A stretch of 64,000 nucleotides of DNA, from the NCBI RefSeq assembly GCF_029024965.1, contig NZ_CP118982.1:1798001-1862000 (forward strand), given 5' to 3'. The position numbers were made by a program, and so were the translations under genes. Below the pieces are notes generated by a model. That model was not told the DNA's origin. It did no database searches and worked only from the letters and a program-made list of their open reading frames with translations. Shown here one piece after another: positions 55,242 through 64,000 of the stretch; position 1 is the first letter of the stretch, and each line of letters begins with the position of its first letter. The stretch comes from Staphylococcus equorum (GTDB lineage: Bacteria; Bacillota; Bacilli; Staphylococcales; Staphylococcaceae).

Positions 55242-55269
55242 TTATAACGCATTAAATCAGATGTTATAA
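55242..55269. promoter_or_regulatory. Inverted repeat upstream of atl
   Basis: TTATAAC (55242-55248) and GTTATAA (55263-55269) are perfect inverted repeats 14 bases apart, about 75 bases upstream of the atl -10 (TATAAT at 55345-55350). They may be an operator; the arms are short. Confidence 0.25.
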
Positions 55270-55344
55270 CTTTTCCAAAACTTAATTAGATTAATTTTAT
55301 ATTACAAATCAGTAAAAAGTAAACCACTCCTCCAAAAGTCGTAT

Positions 55345-55350
55345 TATAAT
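55345..55350 (+). promoter_or_regulatory. -10 element of atl
   Basis: TATAAT 35 bases before the atl ATG. No good -35 at 17 bases is seen. Confidence 0.45.
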
Positions 55351-55384
55351 AGATATTAAATTATATAGTTAAAGGGGCAGTTTA

Positions 55385-58300
55385 ATGACTAAGAAAAAGT
55401 TTACTTATAAAGTACCGTCGATGGTAGCACTAACGTTAGCAGGTACAGCTTTAACATCTCATCAAGCACAAGCTGCAGATGACGTACAAAATAAATCTAC
55501 AAACGAGAATGTGTTAGATGATAAGAATACACTTAAACAAAGTGAACAAATCAAATCTGAAGTTAGTAAACCTACCGCTAATATTTCAGGTACACAATCA
55601 TACCAAGACCCTACACAAGTTGAACAGACCTTAGCAAACGAAGTTAACACTTACGATGCAGAATTAGATGAGTTGAACTCTGATCAAACACCAAGTCAAG
55701 ATACATACAATCAACAAACTTCAGGCCAAGAAGACCAAGCGAACACGCAATCTGAAGCTAATGAAGTAACTGAAAACACTCAGGATTCTGAAGATGCTCA
55801 AAGTATTGAACAAGAGCCCGCTCAAAACAATAGTTCTTCTGACCTAAACCAGCAAGATTCCGAAGAGACTCAACAATCTGTAGAAGATACTTCTAATCAA
55901 AATATTCAACACAACGAAGGCAATTCAACTGATGATACAACTACTGCAGTTGATAACAGTCAAACTGTTGAAAATACGCAAGCTACTGAACAAAATACAG
56001 CTCAAGACAACACTTCTTCTGATGTAAACGAACAAAATTCTGAAGATACTAAAGCTACTGAAGAAGACACTTCTAATAAAGATGTTCAAGACAATCAAGC
56101 TAATCAAAATTCTGAACAAAATAAAGAGGACAACACTTCTTCTGATGTAAACGAACAAAATTCTGAAGATACTAAAGCTATTGAAGAAGACGCTTCTAAT
56201 AAAGACGTTCAAGACGATCAAGCTAATCAAAATTCTGAACAAAATAAAGAGTACAATACTTCTTCTGACGTAAACGAACAGAATCCTGAAGATACTAAAG
56301 CTACTGAAGAAGACGCTTCTAATAAAGTCGTTCAAGATGATGAAACTAATCAATCTACTGAACAAAATACAGCTCAAGACAACACTTCTTCTGACGTAAA
56401 CAAACAGAATCCTGAGGACGCTAAAGCTACTGAAGAAGACGCTTCTAATGAAGACGTTCAAGATGATGAAACTAATCATTCTACTGAACAAAATAAAGAG
56501 GACAACACTTCTTCTGACGTAAGTGAACAAAATTCTGAAGATGCTAAAGCTACTGAAGAAGACGCTTCTAATAAAGACGTTCAAGATGATGAAGATGCTA
56601 AAACTTCTGAAGATAATAAAGTAGACGACTCTTCTGACGTAAACGAACAGAATTCTGAAGATGCTAAAGCTACTGAAGAAGACGCTTCTAATGAAGACGT
56701 TCAAGATGATGAAGATGCTAAAACTTCTGAAGATAATAAAGTAGACGACTCTTCCGACGTAAACGAACAGAATTCTGAAGATGCTAAAGCTACTGAAGAA
56801 GACGCTTCTAATGAAGACGTTCAAGATGATGAAGATGCTAAAACTTCTGAAGATAATAAAGTAGACGACTCTTCTGACGTAAACGAACAGAATTCTGAAG
56901 ATGCTAAAGCTACTGAAGAAGACGCTTCTAATGAAGACGTTCAAGATGATGAAGATGCTAAAACTTCTGAAGATAATAAAGTAGACGACTCTTCCGACGT
57001 AAACGAACAGAATTCTGAAGATGCTAAAGCTACTGAAGAAGACGCTTCTAATGAAGACGTTCAAGATGATGAAGATGCTAAAACTTCTGAAGATAATAAA
57101 GTAGACGACTCTTCTGACGTAAACGAACAGAATTCTGAAGATGCTAAAGCTACTGAAGAAGACGCTTCTAATGAAGACGTTCAAGATGATGAAGATGCTA
57201 AAACTTCTGAAGATAATAAAGTAGACGACTCTTCCGACGTAAACGAACAGAATTCTGAAGATGCTAAAGCTACTGAAGAAGACGCTTCTAATGAAGACGT
57301 TCAAGATGATGAAGATGCTAAAACTTCTGAAGATAATAAAGTAGACGACTCTTCTGACGTAAACGAACAGAATTCTGAAGATGCTAAAGCTACTGAAGAA
57401 GACGCTTCTAATAAAGACGTTCAAGATGATGAAGATGCTAAAACTTCTGAAGATAATAAAGTAGACGACTCTTCTGACGTAAACGAACAGAATTCTGAAG
57501 ATGCTAAAACTTCTGAAGAAGACGCTTCTAATGAAGACGTTCAAGATGATGAAACTAATCAATCTACTGAACAAAATAAAGAGGACAACACTTCTTCTGA
57601 CGTAAGTGAACAAAATTCTGAAGATGCTAAAGCTACTGAAGAAGACGCTTCTAATAAAGACGTTCAAGATGATGAAGATGCTAAAACTTCTGAAGATAAT
57701 AAAGTAGACGACTCTTCTGACGTAAACGAACAGAATTCTGAAGATGCTAAAGCTACTGAAGAAGACGCTTCTAATGAAGACGTTCAAGATGATGAAGATG
57801 TTAAAGCTTCTGAAGATAATAAAGTAGATGACTCTTCTGACGTAAGTGAGCAAAGCACAAGCGAAGATAGTAAGGCAACATCAACTGCGACAGCAGTTGC
57901 AACTAAGCCTAGTTCGCCAAGTACTACTGCGACAACGGTAAGTACAGAAGCTACTCCTAAATTAAGAGTAGCATCAGCTAATGTAAATAATACGCTTTCA
58001 ACGCGTTCTGCAATAACAAGAGAAGCAGGCACAACAAGTTCTCTACCAGCATATAGTCCACAAGTGAGTTCATCACTTAATAACTATATTCGTAACAATA
58101 ACTTCCAAGCTCCAAATTATGAACAAGATATTGCAAGTTATTTACCGCAATATAATTATCGTTATGGTAAACCAGAAGGTATCGTTTTACACGAAACTGC
58201 AAATGATAACTCAACTATTACTGGTGAAATTAACTACATGAAGAATAATTATAATAGTGCTTTTGTTCATGCATATATTGACGGTAATCGTATTATTGAA

Positions 58301-60973
58301 ACTGCAAATACTGACTATCTTGCTTGGGGCGCTGGTCCAGCTGCAAACGATCGATTTATTCATGTTGAGTTAGTTCATACACATGATTATGATTCATTTG
58401 CACGTTCAATTAACAATTATGCTGATTATGCAGCGACAAACTTACAATATTATGGTCTTTCACCAGATAGTGCTGAGTACGATGGACAAGGTACAGTTTG
58501 GACTCACCAAGCCGTTAGTACTTTCCTAGGTGGTTCTAATCATACGGACCCTCATGGTTACTTAGCTTCATATAACTACAGTTATGATGAATTATATGAC
58601 CTAATCTATGAAAAATATTTAATTAAAACTGGTCAAGTAGCACCTTGGGGAGCAACATCTTCAGGTAGTACTAGTGGAAAAGACGAATCTACAAATACAG
58701 ATGGTTCTAGCAATACTGGTGGCTCAGGTAGTACAGGTGGTTCTAGTAACACTGGTAGTACTGTTACCCCACCAAAAACAGGTTCATTAACAGTAGAAGC
58801 TAATAATGGTGTTGGCCGTTTTAATACTACGAATGATGGCTTATATGCAACAGTTTATGACCACCAAGGTAAAAAAACTGATCGTACAAATCAAACACTA
58901 AAAGTTACAAAATCAGCCAAAATAGGCAACGAAAATTTCTATTTGGTAACTGATTATAATAAAGGGAACTTAATTGGTTGGGTTCACCAAAATGATGTGG
59001 ATTATAATACAGCTAAACCTGTTACTGCGATAAATAAAACTTATAATATTAAACCAGGCGAAATTTTATATACAGTCCCTTGGGGTACTAGCTCTCAAAA
59101 AGCTGGAACTGTTTCAGGTAACGCTAACCAAACATTTAAAGCAACGAAACAACAACAAATTGGTAAAACAAACTATGTTTATGGCTCTGTAAATGATTTA
59201 TCTGGTTGGGTAAGTTTAAGTAAGTTGTCTTCACCAAGTTCAACTGTTGCCCCACCTGCAAATACAGGTCAATTATCAGTAACTAATCTTACTAACCAAC
59301 AAGGTACTGTAGCCAAAACAAATCATGGTGTCTACACTTCAGTTTACGACAAACAAGGTGTACAAAAACCATATGTGAATGGCAATACTTATAAATTAAG
59401 TAAAAAAGCTACACTTGGAAGTAATAGTTTCTACTTAATAACAGATAACAAAACGAATAGTAATATAGGTTGGATGCAAACCGGTGATATTACAGTTAAT
59501 GAAGCTGCTACTAAAAATACAGCAAACCCAACTCAATCAGTAAGTAAAATTGGTCAATTAAATAATACAAATTCTGGTATTAAGACTAAAGTTAATGATA
59601 CAAAAGCCAAAGATGCATCTAAATTATCAGGCCGTACATTTAACGTTACAAAACAACGTACACAAGGCGATAACACTTACGTATTAATTCAAAATTCTAA
59701 CCAAAACACACCATTAGGTTGGGTTAATACAAAAGACATCAATACACGTGATTTAAGTAAAACATCTGCTAAAAATGGTCAATTCACAATTAAATCTACA
59801 AATAATGGACTTTATGCAGTACCTTGGGGTACAAAAGCTCAACAATTAGACTCATTAAAAAATGTGAAAAACAATCAATTTAATGCTTCTAAATCAGTTA
59901 AAGTAGATAAAGATGAATACTTGTACGGTAATGTTAATAACAAGACTGGATGGATTGCAGCTAAAGATTTAAATACAAATAATAAAGTTGCAACCGAAAC
60001 TCAAACATCTGACGTAACTAAATCGGCAGTTACACCTTATAAATTTGATTATGTTATTTATAATGCTGATGGTAGTTATTACTTAGATCCAACTTCTAAT
60101 CAACCAGCAGGCTCATTAAATGATTTCTATGAAAGTATCTTTACAGTATTCGAGAAACAAGTTGTCAATGGTGTGACTTGGTATCACGGCAAACTATCTA
60201 ATGGCCAAATGGTTTGGATTAAAGAAGAAGACTTACGCAAAGAGTTAATCAAATATTATCAATCTGGTCTAACGCTAGATGAAGCTGTTGCAATTCAAGC
60301 AGGTTTAAAAACCAAACCTCAAATTCAACACACACCAGGTAAATGGGAAGATGCTACACCTATCGAAATAAAAAATGCTATGGATACTGGTAAATTAGCA
60401 CAAGACCCTACTCAAAAATATCAATTCTTACGTTTAGATAAATCTCAAGATATTGCTTCAGCAGATTTAGATAAACTTTTAGTTGGTAAAGGCATTTTAG
60501 AAGGTCAAGGCGAAGCATTCAGTGAAGCAGCTAAGGCTTACAATATAAATGAAGTTTATTTAATCTCACATGCCCTATTAGAAACAGGCGATGGTACTTC
60601 AAAACTTGCTAACGGTGGCGATGTAGTAGATGATAAAGTCGTAACAGATGGTCCAAACAAATATTATAATATGTTTGGTATCGGAGCAGTTGATAGCGAT
60701 GCAGTTAAACAAGGTTTCGCTACTGCCAAATCTAACGGTTGGGATACAGTTAAAAAAGCAATCGTTGGTGGCGCTAAATTCATCTCAAGTTCATACATCA
60801 GCCAAGGTCAAAATACACTTTATAAAATGCGTTGGAACCCTGAAAATCCAGGTGAACATCAATACGCAACTGACGTAAGATGGGCAGAGCACAATGCCAC
60901 ACGTATTAAAGGGTTCTATGATTCAATGGGTAAATTAGGTAAATATTTTGATGTAAATACTTATAAAGCTTAA
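55385..60973 (+). CDS. atl: Bifunctional autolysin with a large acidic repeat propeptide
   Basis: 1862 residues, against about 1250 for S. aureus Atl. Signal peptide 1-30 (cleavage after HQAQA). Residues about 31-830 are a Ser/Thr/Asn/Glu/Asp-rich propeptide; inside it, about 399-718 is an eightfold 40-residue acidic repeat. The amidase_2 domain (about 890-1090) has Zn ligands His936 (VLHETAND) and His1057/Asp1055 (TDPHGY); it cuts MurNAc from the stem peptide. GW-type SH3b repeats fill about 1130-1650 and bind teichoic acids. The C-terminal glucosaminidase (about 1660-1862) has catalytic Glu1733 (HALLETGDG). Processing releases the two enzymes, which separate daughter cells. Single gene with its own terminator. 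Confidence 0.96.
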   Translation: MTKKKFTYKVPSMVALTLAGTALTSHQAQAADDVQNKSTNENVLDDKNTLKQSEQIKSEVSKPTANISGTQSYQDPTQVEQTLANEVNTYDAELDELNSDQTPSQDTYNQQTSGQEDQANTQSEANEVTENTQDSEDAQSIEQEPAQNNSSSDLNQQDSEETQQSVEDTSNQNIQHNEGNSTDDTTTAVDNSQTVENTQATEQNTAQDNTSSDVNEQNSEDTKATEEDTSNKDVQDNQANQNSEQNKEDNTSSDVNEQNSEDTKAIEEDASNKDVQDDQANQNSEQNKEYNTSSDVNEQNPEDTKATEEDASNKVVQDDETNQSTEQNTAQDNTSSDVNKQNPEDAKATEEDASNEDVQDDETNHSTEQNKEDNTSSDVSEQNSEDAKATEEDASNKDVQDDEDAKTSEDNKVDDSSDVNEQNSEDAKATEEDASNEDVQDDEDAKTSEDNKVDDSSDVNEQNSEDAKATEEDASNEDVQDDEDAKTSEDNKVDDSSDVNEQNSEDAKATEEDASNEDVQDDEDAKTSEDNKVDDSSDVNEQNSEDAKATEEDASNEDVQDDEDAKTSEDNKVDDSSDVNEQNSEDAKATEEDASNEDVQDDEDAKTSEDNKVDDSSDVNEQNSEDAKATEEDASNEDVQDDEDAKTSEDNKVDDSSDVNEQNSEDAKATEEDASNKDVQDDEDAKTSEDNKVDDSSDVNEQNSEDAKTSEEDASNEDVQDDETNQSTEQNKEDNTSSDVSEQNSEDAKATEEDASNKDVQDDEDAKTSEDNKVDDSSDVNEQNSEDAKATEEDASNEDVQDDEDVKASEDNKVDDSSDVSEQSTSEDSKATSTATAVATKPSSPSTTATTVSTEATPKLRVASANVNNTLSTRSAITREAGTTSSLPAYSPQVSSSLNNYIRNNNFQAPNYEQDIASYLPQYNYRYGKPEGIVLHETANDNSTITGEINYMKNNYNSAFVHAYIDGNRIIETANTDYLAWGAGPAANDRFIHVELVHTHDYDSFARSINNYADYAATNLQYYGLSPDSAEYDGQGTVWTHQAVSTFLGGSNHTDPHGYLASYNYSYDELYDLIYEKYLIKTGQVAPWGATSSGSTSGKDESTNTDGSSNTGGSGSTGGSSNTGSTVTPPKTGSLTVEANNGVGRFNTTNDGLYATVYDHQGKKTDRTNQTLKVTKSAKIGNENFYLVTDYNKGNLIGWVHQNDVDYNTAKPVTAINKTYNIKPGEILYTVPWGTSSQKAGTVSGNANQTFKATKQQQIGKTNYVYGSVNDLSGWVSLSKLSSPSSTVAPPANTGQLSVTNLTNQQGTVAKTNHGVYTSVYDKQGVQKPYVNGNTYKLSKKATLGSNSFYLITDNKTNSNIGWMQTGDITVNEAATKNTANPTQSVSKIGQLNNTNSGIKTKVNDTKAKDASKLSGRTFNVTKQRTQGDNTYVLIQNSNQNTPLGWVNTKDINTRDLSKTSAKNGQFTIKSTNNGLYAVPWGTKAQQLDSLKNVKNNQFNASKSVKVDKDEYLYGNVNNKTGWIAAKDLNTNNKVATETQTSDVTKSAVTPYKFDYVIYNADGSYYLDPTSNQPAGSLNDFYESIFTVFEKQVVNGVTWYHGKLSNGQMVWIKEEDLRKELIKYYQSGLTLDEAVAIQAGLKTKPQIQHTPGKWEDATPIEIKNAMDTGKLAQDPTQKYQFLRLDKSQDIASADLDKLLVGKGILEGQGEAFSEAAKAYNINEVYLISHALLETGDGTSKLANGGDVVDDKVVTDGPNKYYNMFGIGAVDSDAVKQGFATAKSNGWDTVKKAIVGGAKFISSSYISQGQNTLYKMRWNPENPGEHQYATDVRWAEHNATRIKGFYDSMGKLGKYFDVNTYKA
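56581..57540 (+). repeat. Tandem array, eight 120-bp units, within atl
   Basis: Eight head-to-tail copies begin at 56581, 56701, 56821, 56941, 57061, 57181, 57301 and 57421; each encodes 40 residues beginning DDEDAKTSEDNKVDDSSDVN. Copies are almost identical. A synonymous T/C difference in the Ser codon of DSSDV (CTTCTGACGT or CTTCCGACGT) alternates T-C-T-C-T-C-T-T along the array. Degenerate relatives extend from about 55980 and to about 57850. The unit carries 17 acidic and 3 basic residues. Confidence 0.93.
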
Positions 60974-61013
60974 TTTACACCTACAATACTATATTTTCTT
61001 TTATACAATTAAA

Positions 61014-61072
61014 ATAAGAGTACATGATCACTCAACAGATATTTTCTATGAGTGATACATGTACTCTTAAAT
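61014..61072. terminator. Bidirectional terminator between atl and the MarR gene
   Basis: AAGAGTACATG pairs with CATGTACTCTT, and inner CACTCA with TGAGTG, between 61016 and 61068, followed by a T-run. Confidence 0.8.
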
Positions 61073-61117
61073 TTTTATTTATTGGTGCTTTCATATAAAT
61101 TAATCAGCCCCAATAAT

Positions 61118-61540
61118 CTAACGTAAATAAGCATGACGAACGTTTAATTTATATAGCAAATGGTTTAAGTCTTCTATATCTTGTGAAGTTAAATTTTGGC
61201 AGCGCGCTTCAATTAAAGCTACCCTTACCTCATTAATTTGTTGTACAAGTTCCTTTGTCTTATCCGTTACCACTAAATCTTTACATCTCAAATCTTTATT
61301 AGATTGTTTACTAGTTATGTAACCCATTTGGCAAAGTTTTTTTATCCAACGTGATACAATTGATTGTTCTTTATTAATTTTCATAGTTAAGTCATATTGA
61401 GATAAAACTTCATAATTGTATAAAATTCTTAACATTTCTAATTGCTCTGAAGTTAAATCTGTACGTTGGCCAAACCTTCTACTTACTAAGTTCAAATCGT
61501 TACTCGTCAGTGTAATTAATTGTTCTAGTTGTTTGTACAT
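61118..61540 (-). CDS. atlR: MarR-family regulator next to atl
   Basis: 140 residues with a winged helix-turn-helix: LEMLRILYNYEVLSQYDLTM and KINKEQSIVSRWIKKLCQMG (about 35-75) match MarR recognition helices, followed by the wing (TSKQSNKDLRCKDLVVTD) and C-terminal dimer helices. In S. aureus, from memory, the MarR protein at this position is called AtlR and represses atl; I give the symbol on gene order. It is convergent with atl and divergent from the acyltransferase. An inverted repeat lies in its upstream region. Confidence 0.75.
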   Translation of the reverse strand: MYKQLEQLITLTSNDLNLVSRRFGQRTDLTSEQLEMLRILYNYEVLSQYDLTMKINKEQSIVSRWIKKLCQMGYITSKQSNKDLRCKDLVVTDKTKELVQQINEVRVALIEARCQNLTSQDIEDLNHLLYKLNVRHAYLR

Positions 61541-61585
61541 GTTGCTTCATCTCCACTATGTTAATTTACTTGTTACTACCAATCA

Positions 61586-61623
61586 AATGACACTATTATA
61601 TTTCTTAATATTATAATGTCATT
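61586..61623. promoter_or_regulatory. Inverted repeat, candidate MarR operator
   Basis: AATGACA (61586-61592) and TGTCATT (61617-61623) are perfect inverted repeats, with AT-rich TATTAT-like sequence between them. It lies 46-83 bases upstream of the MarR gene and in the shared region with the acyltransferase, suiting autoregulation. I found no copy upstream of atl. Confidence 0.35.
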
Positions 61624-61744
61624 CTACATAATATACAATAATAAAATACAAATCGATCTATTTTGTTGCATTTCTCATATGATTTATAATAAATTAGTAT
61701 CAGTGATTATAAAATTCACCCGGCACTTTTAAAGGAGAAAAAGC

Positions 61745-62749
61745 ATGGCACAATTAAAAAAGAGAGATTACTTTTTTGACAATGCAAGAGCAATATTGAT
61801 TTTTCTTGTTGTCTTTGGGCATTTATTACAACCTTACAATGAAGCGAGTACATATCTATCGTCGTTGTACTTAACAATATACAGCTTTCATATGCCAGCA
61901 TTTTTATTTATTTCTGGTTACTTTGCAAAAAAAGCAGGAGAAGCTGGTTATTTAGAAAAAGTCTCTAAAAAACTATTAATACCTTATATTATTTTCTTTG
62001 GTTTTTTCTCTATATATTATTATTTAACTGGTAAAGAAGATAGCGTTCAATTCGATCCTTTCGATCCAGTGTTCGCACTTTGGTTTTTACTTACATTATT
62101 CTTCTTTCATGTGATTTTAGTAATTGTTAAAGACTATAAACCTTATTTTGTCTTACCAATAGCAATCATTTTTTCATTATTTGCTGGTTATTCTGACAAT
62201 ATTGATAATTATTTGAGTTTTTCAAGAACGATTATGTTCTTTCCGATATTTTATTTAGGTTATTTATTTACAAGTAAACATACTCAAATTTTACGAAATA
62301 AAAAGTTCGTCCCTATTGCTTTTATAATTTTAGTGACTTTCTATATAATCTATACCATTCATCCAATCAATTCAGACTGGTTGTTAGGTGATTCGCCATA
62401 TATGTCATTAGAAGGGAAACAAGATCTTTACAGTCCGTTCAAAAGATTACTCCTTTATTTTATTATTTTAGCAACAATGTTTTCTTTCTTGAATTTAATA
62501 CCTGAAAAAGAAAAATTCTTTACTTATATAGGACGTAGAACAATGCATATCTATTTATTACATGGTCTTGTAATCGGAGTGGTTCGTGGTTTTGGTCTTC
62601 ATCCGTTTAAAGATGAAATATCTGTTTTAACTTATATTTATCTTTTAAGTGCAACATGTTTCATTGTTTATATTTTATCGACACGTTTTGTATCAAAATG
62701 GACAAACCCAGTTATTAATTTGCAGTCACCTTCTAAATTCAAAGGTTAA
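61745..62749 (+). CDS. Membrane acyltransferase, family 3
   Basis: 334 residues with about ten membrane helices. The N-terminal block YFFDNARAILIFLVVFGHLL with the catalytic-type His (GH) and the helix FHMPAFLFISGYF are signatures of acyltransferase family 3, which O-acetylates sugars or other envelope polymers. AAAGGAG precedes the ATG. It has no C-terminal SGNH domain. The acceptor is unknown. It is followed by patA, perhaps separately transcribed because an inverted repeat lies between. Confidence 0.85.
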   Translation: MAQLKKRDYFFDNARAILIFLVVFGHLLQPYNEASTYLSSLYLTIYSFHMPAFLFISGYFAKKAGEAGYLEKVSKKLLIPYIIFFGFFSIYYYLTGKEDSVQFDPFDPVFALWFLLTLFFFHVILVIVKDYKPYFVLPIAIIFSLFAGYSDNIDNYLSFSRTIMFFPIFYLGYLFTSKHTQILRNKKFVPIAFIILVTFYIIYTIHPINSDWLLGDSPYMSLEGKQDLYSPFKRLLLYFIILATMFSFLNLIPEKEKFFTYIGRRTMHIYLLHGLVIGVVRGFGLHPFKDEISVLTYIYLLSATCFIVYILSTRFVSKWTNPVINLQSPSKFKG

Positions 62750-62760
62750 TAAAAGCTTTT

Positions 62761-62845
62761 ACCGAATTGTATTTATTTTAAATATGTTATGATAGAAATA
62801 ATTTGATGATATCTATTAATCATACATATAAAAATACAATTCGGT
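62761..62845 (+). promoter_or_regulatory. Paired 14-bp inverted repeat around the patA promoter region
   Basis: ACCGAATTGTATTT (62761-62774) and AAATACAATTCGGT (62832-62845) are perfect inverted repeats 57 bases apart, between the acyltransferase stop and patA. The region between has a TATGAT -10-like hexamer (62788-62793). A TTTTT run follows the right arm. Either two operators flank the promoter, or the transcript folds as a long-loop terminator or leader. Confidence 0.5.
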
Positions 62846-62872
62846 ATTTTTAATCTCGAGGTGAAATAATCA

Positions 62873-64000
62873 ATGAAACTTTCTTTAAACAATAATGCTA
62901 AATATTTAAGTGCACCAAGCATACGTCAATTTTCAAGTCGTATTAAGAACATTGATAACTGTATCAATTTAACAATTGGCCAACCAGATTTTCCTATGCC
63001 AGATGTAGTTAAATCTGCATATATTAATGCGATAAATGAAAATCAAACAACCTATTCGCATAATAAAGGATTATTTGAAACAAGAAACGCTGTAAGTGAA
63101 TATTTTGAGCAACGCTATCATTTTAAGTATAGTACTGAAGAAATTATTATTACTAATGGCGCTAGTGAAGCATTAGATACAGCATTACGAAGTATTATTA
63201 ATCAAGGCGATGAAATTATTGTTCCTGGCCCTATTTATGCAGGATACATTCCTTTAATTAAAACACTGGGTGGCGTTCCAATTTTCATAGATACAACTCA
63301 GTCTCAGTATAAAATCACTCCTGAGGCCATAGAAGCTCATATTACGAACAATACAAAAGCAATATTACTAAACTATCCAACTAACCCTACTGGCGTCATA
63401 TTATCGTATGATGAGGTTCAAGCAATCACTGAGACCTTGAAAGATAAAGAGATATTCATAATTAGTGATGAAATTTATGCTGAAAACACATTTAGTGGAA
63501 AACATACTTCTTTTGCAGAATTTGATGCTATCCGCGATCAACTTTTACTCGTAGGTGGTTTAAGTAAATCACATTCTGCAACTGGTATCCGTATTGGATT
63601 TTTAATTGGACCTGAGTACTTAATTGAAAAGTTAACATTTATGCATGCTTATAATTGTATTTGTGCAAATGTACCAGCACAAATTGCTTGTATTGCTGCT
63701 TTAAATGAAGGCTTAGAAGCACCACAATATATGAATAAAGCTTATATTGAACGTCGTGATTTTTTAATTCAAAAATTAGAGTCTCTCGGATTTGAACTTG
63801 ATGCTAAGCCAGAAGGTGCTTTTTATATCTTCCCTAGCATCAAAAAATTTACTGATGACGATTTTGAATTTTGTATTAATGTACTTGAAAAAGCACATGT
63901 AGCAATGGTACCAGGTTCAGCTTTTACTGATTTAGGTAAAGGTCATGTACGTATATCCTATGCTTATGAACTTGACGCCTTAAAAGAAGGTATGAGAAGG
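62873..64000 (+). CDS. patA: PLP-dependent aminotransferase class I (PatA), 3' end outside window
   Basis: 376 codons are visible, almost the whole protein (full length about 385-390). The ATG follows GAGGTGA. Fold type I motifs: NLTIGQPDFPMP at about 33, ITNGASEALDTAL, NYPTNPTGV, SDEIYAENTF and the PLP-binding Lys in GGLSKSHSATG. PatA-type enzymes use amino acids or N-acetyl-diaminopimelate; in Bacillus PatA acts in lysine synthesis. The substrate here is not proven. The open frame runs past the right edge. Confidence 0.9.
   Translation, partial: MKLSLNNNAKYLSAPSIRQFSSRIKNIDNCINLTIGQPDFPMPDVVKSAYINAINENQTTYSHNKGLFETRNAVSEYFEQRYHFKYSTEEIIITNGASEALDTALRSIINQGDEIIVPGPIYAGYIPLIKTLGGVPIFIDTTQSQYKITPEAIEAHITNNTKAILLNYPTNPTGVILSYDEVQAITETLKDKEIFIISDEIYAENTFSGKHTSFAEFDAIRDQLLLVGGLSKSHSATGIRIGFLIGPEYLIEKLTFMHAYNCICANVPAQIACIAALNEGLEAPQYMNKAYIERRDFLIQKLESLGFELDAKPEGAFYIFPSIKKFTDDDFEFCINVLEKAHVAMVPGSAFTDLGKGHVRISYAYELDALKEGMRR

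Noticed and set aside
56581..57540. Regular repeats that could suggest a CRISPR array
   Set aside because: Units are 120 bp, adjacent without spacers, and in frame within atl.
55925..57853. A 642-codon open frame on the minus strand, opposite the atl repeats
   Set aside because: It arises because the repeated 120-bp unit happens to lack stops in that frame; the product is a Phe/Ile/Val/Arg repeat with no ribosome site, and atl on the other strand is certain.

Overview
The window is about 64 kb of low-GC Gram-positive chromosome from a Staphylococcus. Almost every gene has a typical staphylococcal counterpart: pdhABCD, qoxABCD, the lcpB - DUF2538 - GNAT - atl - MarR - acyltransferase - patA block, ptsHI and an eleven-gene pur operon, with AT-rich codon use and strong AGGAGG ribosome sites. 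The very long, repeat-rich autolysin argues against S. aureus and for a coagulase-negative species. I cannot name the species from the sequence alone. No tRNA, rRNA, CRISPR array, prophage, plasmid gene or insertion sequence is visible; this is core genome.

Layout. 1-7.6 kb: a partial suhB/yktC, yktB, two DUF4064 membrane proteins, the potABCD spermidine/putrescine importer and yktA. 7.7-15 kb: pdhABCD, a YkyA-like lipoprotein, peptide deformylase and a small unknown gene. 15-21.3 kb: rpoY-rnjA, ktrA, cytochrome bd (cydAB, with a near-perfect Rex operator) and a glutaredoxin-like protein. 21.4-27.4 kb: ptsHI, a possible DUF697-like protein, an rRNA methyltransferase, a large unknown membrane protein and a 44-residue charged peptide. 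27.5-30.6 kb: a TPP riboswitch controlling the ykoEDC thiamine/HMP ECF transporter. 30.7-43 kb: purEKCSQLFMNHD on the minus strand, divergent from folD. 43-48.3 kb: a decayed gene, a secreted Ig-like protein and the qoxABCD quinol oxidase. 48.5-54.2 kb: a nucleoside hydrolase, an fmtA gene broken by one nonsense codon, a phosphohexomutase and lcpB. 54.2-64 kb: DUF2538, GNAT, the 1862-codon atl, a MarR regulator, an acyltransferase and an almost complete patA.

How the genes fit together. The window groups central energy metabolism (pyruvate dehydrogenase, both terminal quinol oxidases, PTS phosphotransfer), one-carbon and purine synthesis (folD supplies formyl-THF used by purN and purH), and the cell envelope (lcpB, fmtA, phosphohexomutase, atl, acyltransferase). 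Visible regulatory sites include the TPP riboswitch with its terminator, a Rex box at cydA, a Fur-box-like palindrome and a degenerate Rex-like site ahead of qoxA, a PurR-box-like element at purE, and many bidirectional terminators.

The items most worth a second look are the acidic 120-bp repeat array in atl, which carries a 240-bp higher-order pattern; the single in-frame stop in fmtA; the layered qox leader; and a long hairpin between pdhB and pdhC. I found no clearly new multi-gene system.
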